From contig CM069448.1 of the NCBI GenBank assembly GCA_035610835.1, positions 2,604,001 through 2,668,000 on the forward strand: DNA of 64,000 nucleotides, written 5' to 3'. This document shows positions 58,195-64,000 of the stretch, in pieces. The DNA comes from Ophiura sarsii. Lineage: Eukaryota > Echinodermata > Ophiuroidea > Amphilepidida > Ophiuridae. A program made the position numbers and the translations under genes. The notes under the pieces were generated by a model. It ran no database searches and was not told the origin of the DNA. It was given only the letters and a program-made list of their open reading frames with translations. The stretch's first letter is position 1. The number at the start of each line of letters is the position of its first letter.

Positions 58195-60390
58195 CATTTT
58201 ATCTACTGAAGATATCATGATGAATCTACTAAAGATTTTATACTAAATCTATTGAAGATATCAATCTTAATCTACTGGAGATATCATGATGAATCTAATG
58301 ACGATACTATAGTGCATATATTGAAGCTATCATACTGAATCTAATGAACATATTTTACTGAATCTACTGAAGATATCATACTGATTCTATTGAAGATATC
58401 ATACTGAATCTACTGAATATATCATACTGTTTCTACTGAAGATATCATACTGTTTCTACTGAAGATATCATGCTGAATCTACTGAAGATATCATACTAAA
58501 TCTACTGAAGATATCATACTAAATCTACTGAAGATATCATACTGAATCTACTGCAGATATCATACTGAATCTACTGAAGATATCATACTGAATCTACTGA
58601 AGATATCATACTGAATCTACTGACGACATCAAACTTAATATACTGAAGATACTATAGTGCATATACTGAAGCTATCATATTGGATCTACTGAATATATCA
58701 TTCTTTATCTACTGAAGATATTATAGTGAATATACTGAAGATGTCATACTAAATCTACTGAATATTTCATGCTGAATCTACTCTAGTTAAGATATCATAC
58801 TGAATCTACTTATCATCATACTATACTCAAGATGCCATAGAGAATCTACTGAAGACTAAACTAAATCTACTGGAGATATCAAGGTGAATCTACTAAAGAT
58901 ATTATAATGTATACACTGAAGACATCATAGTGAATCTAATCAAGACATCGTACTGAATCTACTCAATATACCATAGTGAATCTACTCAAGGTGTTATAGT
59001 GAATCTACTGGATATTTACATTGAATCTACTGAAGATGACATACCGAATCTACTAAAGGTATCAAACTAGATCTACTGAAGATATCATACTGAATCTACT
59101 GAAGATATCATACTGAATCTACTGAAGCTATCATACCGAATCTACAAAAGCTATCATACTGAACTTACTGAATATATCATATTCAATCTATTGAAGATGT
59201 CATAGCGGATATACTGAAGATGTCATATTGAATCTACTGAAGATGTCATATTGAATTTACTGAAGATATCATACTGAATCTACTGAAGATAATATACTGA
59301 ATCCACTGAAGATATCTTACTGAATCTACTAAATATGTTATTCTGAATATACTGTAGACATACTAAATGTACTGAAAATATCATACTGAATCTACTGAAG
59401 ATATCTTACTGAATATACTGAAGATATTATACTGGATCTACTGAAGATAATATACTGAATCCACTGAAGATATCATACTAAATCTACTTAAGATATTATA
59501 CATAACCTACTGATTACATACCGAATCTACTTAAGCTATTATAGTGAATCTACTGAAGATGCTATAGTAAATCTACTGAAGATGTCATGCTGACTCTCCT
59601 GAAGATATCATACTGAATCTACTGAAGATATCATACTAAATCTACTTAAGATATTATACATAATCTACTGATTACATACCGAATCTACTTAAGCTATTAT
59701 AGTGAATATACTAAAGATGCCATAGTGATTCTACTGAAGACATCATGCTGACTCTACTCTAGTTAAGATATCATACTGATTCTACTGAAGGTATTACACT
59801 TATTCTTCTGGAGATATCATGATGAATCTACTGAAGATATCAAAGTGCATATACTGAAGATATCATACTGAATCTATGATCATACTAAATCTACTGAAGA
59901 TATTATAGTGAATATACTGAAGATGTCATAATGAATCTACTGAGATATCATGCTGACGCTACTAAAGATATCATACTGAATCTACTGAAGATATACTTAT
60001 TCTACTGAAGATATACTGAATCTACTGAAGATATACTGGAGATATCATGATGAATCTACTGAAGATATTATAGTGCATATACTGAAGATATCATACTGAA
60101 TCTACTTAAGATATCATACTGAATCTACTGAAGGTATACTGAATCTACTGAAGATATTAGAGTGAATCTACTGAAATTATCAAACTTAATCTACTTGAGA
60201 TATCATAACGAATCTATTGAAGATATCATGTTGAATCTGCTAAAGATTAAAATTTACTCTACTGAAGATATCATACCGAATATACTGAAGATATCATACC
60301 GAATCTACTGAAGATATCATACCGAATCTACTGAAGATAGACTGAATCTACTGAAGATATCATACTGAATCTACTGAAGATCAATAGCTG
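58195..60390 (+). repeat. 23-bp minisatellite AATCTACTGAAGATATCATACTG
   Basis: A unit of 23 bp, AATCTACTGAAGATATCAT plus ACTG, repeats about 90 times over 2.2 kb with frequent substitutions and small deletions. Further blocks lie at 60970-61167 and 62474-62680. The core ATCTACTGAAGAT equals that of the 65-bp satellite near 16 kb. The array is more decayed than the latter, with local stretches of identical units (58490-58620). Confidence 0.9.
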
Positions 60391-60969
60391 TATCAATAGC
60401 TGTATTGTACTGGTTGTCAACTGAAACTTGAGAACCAATTACTTCAAGACTTTATTGCTCACGCGTGTGACGAGGCAGTATCAACCGGTCGTGTTCACCA
60501 GAGTGTAACTATTTGACCTCATTATGTGTGCAGACGACACGTTTTGTGAGAACCGGGCGGAACCGGCCGTAACCGGCGGTCAACGGGCGGTCGAGTTTTG
60601 ACGTGATCCCTTACTGCTTGACATGTGCATATTGTTGACACCTCGCGACGTGATGACTTTTTAAATGTGATGACTTTTTAAATACTATAAATGATATCTT
60701 TTAAATATGTTGTGCCTTTTAATTTTTATCTGTATTCTACCGGATTCATTGCCGGATTTTCCATATTATGACCAGTTGCTGGTTCACTGGATTTTTACTG
60801 GCTTGTGGTTCAATGTCTGTAGTTTTAAGTTTTATAACATATTTTGTGGAAAATTGTGTATTTTATCATGTAATTACCTATTGTATTTATATTGTAAAGC
60901 GCTTGGAGATCTTACGTATCAAGCGCTTGAATAAATGCTGTGTATTATTATTATTATTATTATTATTAT
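60391..60969 (+). mobile_element. SINE or LINE 3'-end insertion with ATT tail
   Basis: The interval breaks the minisatellite. It ends TAAAGCGCTTGGAGATCTTA, AAGCGCTTGAATAAATGCTG and an (ATT)n run, the familiar 3' end of CR1/L2-type LINEs and of SINEs that borrow it. Bases 60555-60600 hold short GAACCGGGCGG-like repeats. The small frames at 60707-61031 are not genes. Confidence 0.65.
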
Positions 60970-61689
60970 TAAGATACCATACTGAATCTATTGAAGATAT
61001 CATATTAAATCTACTGAAGATATCATCCTGAATCTACTGAGAATATCATACTGAATCTACTGAAGATGTCATACCGAATCTACTGAAGATATCATATTGA
61101 ATCTACTGAATATATCTTACCGAATCTACTTAATATATCTTACTGAATCTACTTAAGATATCATAAAAAATGATGTCATCGCGAGATATATTATTTTGCT
61201 AAATCGACTTCACAAAAGTAGATGTCGTCATGGCGAGGTAGCTTATCTTCGTAATGTGGGTGTATAAGCCTATAAAATGATTTCCTTTAAACTCATAGGC
61301 TTTTCCATTTGAAATCCATACACCCCTAAGAAAGACGTATTACCTGAATCTTTCACACAGGGAGTGTGAATTTCAAATATGGAGCCTGCATCGTCAAGCT
61401 ATAGTAAGATCATGGTAAGATTAACCCTCGTCCTCCTAAGGAGGTAACCCGTGACTCGTGGTGGATGTTTGACACCATTGGCGCAAATGGACACGACTTT
61501 GGTTTATTTAGCTGATCCGGCTATCAAACTTCTGTAGGCCAGCAGATCATGGACATATCTCAGGACACTGTTTCCAGATACGTCACACGTACTTTAAATT
61601 TAACTATTGCATTATTGTTATATTGTTACATTCCGAGCAATTGCTCATTTGTGACAAGTAACACTCAGGTGTTCTAGTAAGTAAAAGCT

Positions 61690-62110
61690 TATGAATACGT
61701 TTTTTTAGCAATTACCTATGCTAGACCTTTTACTTTTCTAGTAATTGCTTTTACTTAAAGTTTTTACTAGTTAGTAATGACTTATTTTTATGAATACGGG
61801 CTAATTGTATCTCACAATGACGACATCTACTTTTTGTGAAGTCGACTCGGCATGATAATATCTCATCCATGACATCAACTTTTTGTCAAGTCGACTTGGC
61901 AAAATTGCCTATCTCGCCATGCCATGACGATATATACTTTTTGTGAAATCGACTTGGCAAGATATATCTCACCATGACGACTCAATTAGCCCGTATTCAT
62001 AAAAATAAGCAATTGCTTTTACTAACCTTTTACTAACCATTCACTTGAATCTTTATCATAAAAATAAGCAATTACTTATAAGCAAAATCTAGAAATGTTA
62101 AGCAAAATTA
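61690..62110. mobile_element. Foldback element with AATTAGCCCGTATTCATAAA arms
   Basis: CTTATTTTTATGAATACGGG ending at 61806 is inverted to the sequence beginning at 61985, and AGTAATTGCTTTTAC words continue the imperfect pairing outward. Between the arms, three direct copies of ACATCTACTTTTTGTGAAGT-like sequence with GTCGACTTGGC lie in tandem, each about 60-65 bp. The reverse complement of the same unit occurs at about 61195-61240 and 62705-62750. Confidence 0.6.
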
Positions 62111-62939
62111 ATTACTAATTCTTATAAGTAATTGCTAGACAGATTAGTAAATTCATGAAAGGTTATTCATAAAAACTCATGAGAACGAGCATTTACTTGT
62201 GTTTTTACAAGCACCTCCTTTTGAAGCTTGTTCTTTTGCCGACATATTTCTACCTGTGTGAAGAGAACCTTAGGTGTACAAGGACAGGTTTACCTTTTGA
62301 CCGTACTAAAGTCAATGCTACCACCTATATACAGAACATTATTTATATATATAGGTTTGACAAGGAACATATCGATTGGCTTGCCGAAACATTTATACTG
62401 GAATATAGTGAGACTCGTGGTGGGTGTTTAATACCATTGGCGCAAATGGAAACGACTGCGGCTTATTTAGCTGAATCTACTGAAGATATCATATTAAATC
62501 TACTGAAGATATCATCCTGAATCTACTGAGAATATCATACTGAATCTACTGAAGATGTCATACCGAATCTACTGAAGATATCATATTGAATCTACTAAAG
62601 ATATCATATTGAATCTACTGAAGATATCATATTGAATACTACTGAATATATCTTACTGAATCTACTTAAGATATCATAAAAAATGATGTCATAGCGAGAC
62701 ATATTATTTTGCTAAATCGACTTCACAAAAGTAGATGTCGTCATGGCGAGGTAGCTTATCTTCGTTATGTGGGTGTATAAGCCTATAAAATGATTTCCTT
62801 TAAACTCATAGGCTTTTCCATTTGAAATCCATACACCCCTAAGAAAGACGTATTACCTGAAACTTTCACACAGGGAGTGTGAATTTTTAAATAGGGTAAC
62901 CTGCATCGTCAAGCTATATTAAGATCATGGTAATATTAA

Positions 62940-63536
62940 CCCTCGTCCTCCTAAGGAGGTAACCACTTCCCTCCTCCCCTAATAATTTTCACCGATTGCG
63001 CTAAAACGCAAAGGAGAGTGACCTATAATAGGGCGTCTAGGTGATCGCTTTTACATCCCTTGAGCTCATTTTGACGAGTACCACCTTACCCGGGGGTAGG
63101 GTAAGCCGTCAAAGTCCGATAGTACATATAGTGGTTGCCACCTTACTTTTTTTTTTAAATCGCCATTTTGAAAAATATCTTAATTGTATGGTCCTGAATA
63201 TTACATATAGTATTATGTTAGAAACACCATTTTCCTCACTTATAAGCAAAAAAACTGGTGAAATTCCAATATTTGGAAAAAAAATTGGTGACAATTTCAA
63301 TGTTGGCCTAGATTTCACTGTACAGCGAATACGGCGGGATTTTAAGGTCGGCCATGTTTAGTGACGTCATTGTGACGTCATGCGTGGGATGTTTGTACTT
63401 TTTTTGGTATGTATGGAAAGAGGAGACCTCTAGCTATACCATTGTACCCGAATAAGCATACTCTGCATCTCGGTTTGGATTTTTTAGGGGCCCTTATTCG
63501 GAGCAGTGTTATAAAAACGTCTCACGAGGACGAGGG
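62940..63536. mobile_element. TTAA-flanked piggyBac-like MITE, 597 bp
   Basis: CCCTCGTCCTC at the left and GAGGACGAGGG at the right are inverted and bordered by TTAA at 62936-62939 and 63537-63540. Ends starting CCC after TTAA are typical of piggyBac elements. The interior carries the two repeat pieces also seen at 34274-34400 and 39318-39410. There is no transposase frame. Confidence 0.8.
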
Positions 63537-64000
63537 TTAAGCAATATTAAAAAAAAAACACGCACAAAGATTGGTCAAGTATAGGATGGCACTTAGTTTC
63601 TTCCGCAGTGTTTTGACAGATAATATTAGCCCGTATTCATGAAAATAAGCAATTGTTTTTACTAACCTTTTACTAACCACTTACTTGAATCTTTATACAT
63701 AAAAATAAGCAATTACTTATAAGCAAAATCTAGAGATTTTAAGCAAAAGTAATTACTAATTCTTATAAGTAATTGCTAGACAGATTAGTAAATTCATGAA
63801 AGGTCATTCATAAAAACTCATGAGAACGAGCATTTACTTGTGTTTTTACAAGCACCTCCATTTGAAGCTTGTCCTCTTGCCAACACACTCATATCACTTT
63901 TGCTTGCCATGTTTCTATCTATGAGAGGACAACCTAAGGTGTATAAGGACAGGTTTGACCACTAAAGTCAATCCTACTACAGAACATTATTTAGGTTTAA

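Larger units (their letters stand above)
60990..64000 (+). repeat. Tandem duplication of about 1.5-1.6 kb, two units, second running off the window
   Basis: Bases 60993-61450 match 62482-62965 nearly base for base (offset 1489-1515), and 61987-62350 match 63629-64000 (offset 1642). The end of a further unit, ACTCGTGGTGG to TTTAGCTGA, appears at 61456-61515 and 62412-62474. The units differ in the middle: the second contains a complete TTAA element, whereas the first retains only its left 29 bases. A unit therefore holds minisatellite, a single-copy-like part and a foldback part. Confidence 0.8.

Noticed and set aside
60707..61031. Hydrophobic frames of 75 and 87 codons
   Set aside because: They cover the AT-rich end of a SINE/LINE tail and its ATT run.

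Overview
This window is animal nuclear DNA: two recognisable host genes in a large amount of repeat-rich sequence. CFAP69-like exons with GT/AG splice sites, LINE, LTR and DNA transposons, long tandem satellites and one 100-N scaffold gap all rule out a prokaryote. Frequent TAGGCCTA-type words, an L1/Tx1-type LINE, a CR1-like LINE, an LRR-GPCR of the GRL101/LGR type and CAGTGGCG-type foldback elements fit a marine invertebrate, most likely a deuterostome such as an echinoderm. The species assignment is inference.

Layout. 1-10.9 kb: the 5' half of a CFAP69-like cilium/flagellum gene on the minus strand, with five exons whose codon phases join across four introns. The intron between exons 2 and 3 carries a TTAA-flanked array of three apparently identical 470-bp inverted-repeat elements. 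10.9-15.4 kb: scaffold gap, two tRNA-like sequences facing each other, AT-rich DNA. 15.4-24 kb: a nested foldback element, about 26 copies of a 65-bp satellite, a perfect 60-bp-arm hairpin, and a 220-bp tandem repeat. 24-33.5 kb: a nest of transposons. Two tandem copies of a CCCTGTCACAC-ended element have each been entered by a TA-flanked element, and one of those was entered in turn by a 5.1-kb LINE with an 11-bp target duplication and an intact 1286-aa ORF2. 34.2-40 kb: a decayed Ty3/Gypsy-like LTR retrotransposon with an RT-to-integrase deletion, a hAT-like foldback element and a second gag fragment. 42.8-48.1 kb: a minisatellite rich in AGGTCAAAGGTCA and an eight-copy 83-bp repeat. 48.5-51.7 kb: a PIF/Harbinger-like MITE, a CR1-like LINE 3' end, and another GGCC-ended inverted-repeat element. 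52.9-57.7 kb: an uninterrupted 1576-aa LRR-GPCR gene on the minus strand, followed within about 40 bp by a TTAA MITE. 58.2-64 kb: a 23-bp minisatellite and an approximately 1.5-1.6-kb tandem duplication that runs off the window.

The two host genes appear unrelated: one is a structural ciliary protein and the other a cell-surface receptor. The most notable features are the receptor's leucine-rich-repeat array, which grew by 144-bp duplications; the triple TTAA element next to a CFAP69 splice acceptor; the transposon nest with a recent LINE; and two otherwise different satellites, about 42 kb apart, that share the core ATCTACTGAAGAT. I found no CRISPR, operon or bacterial system, and no convincing wholly novel gene system.
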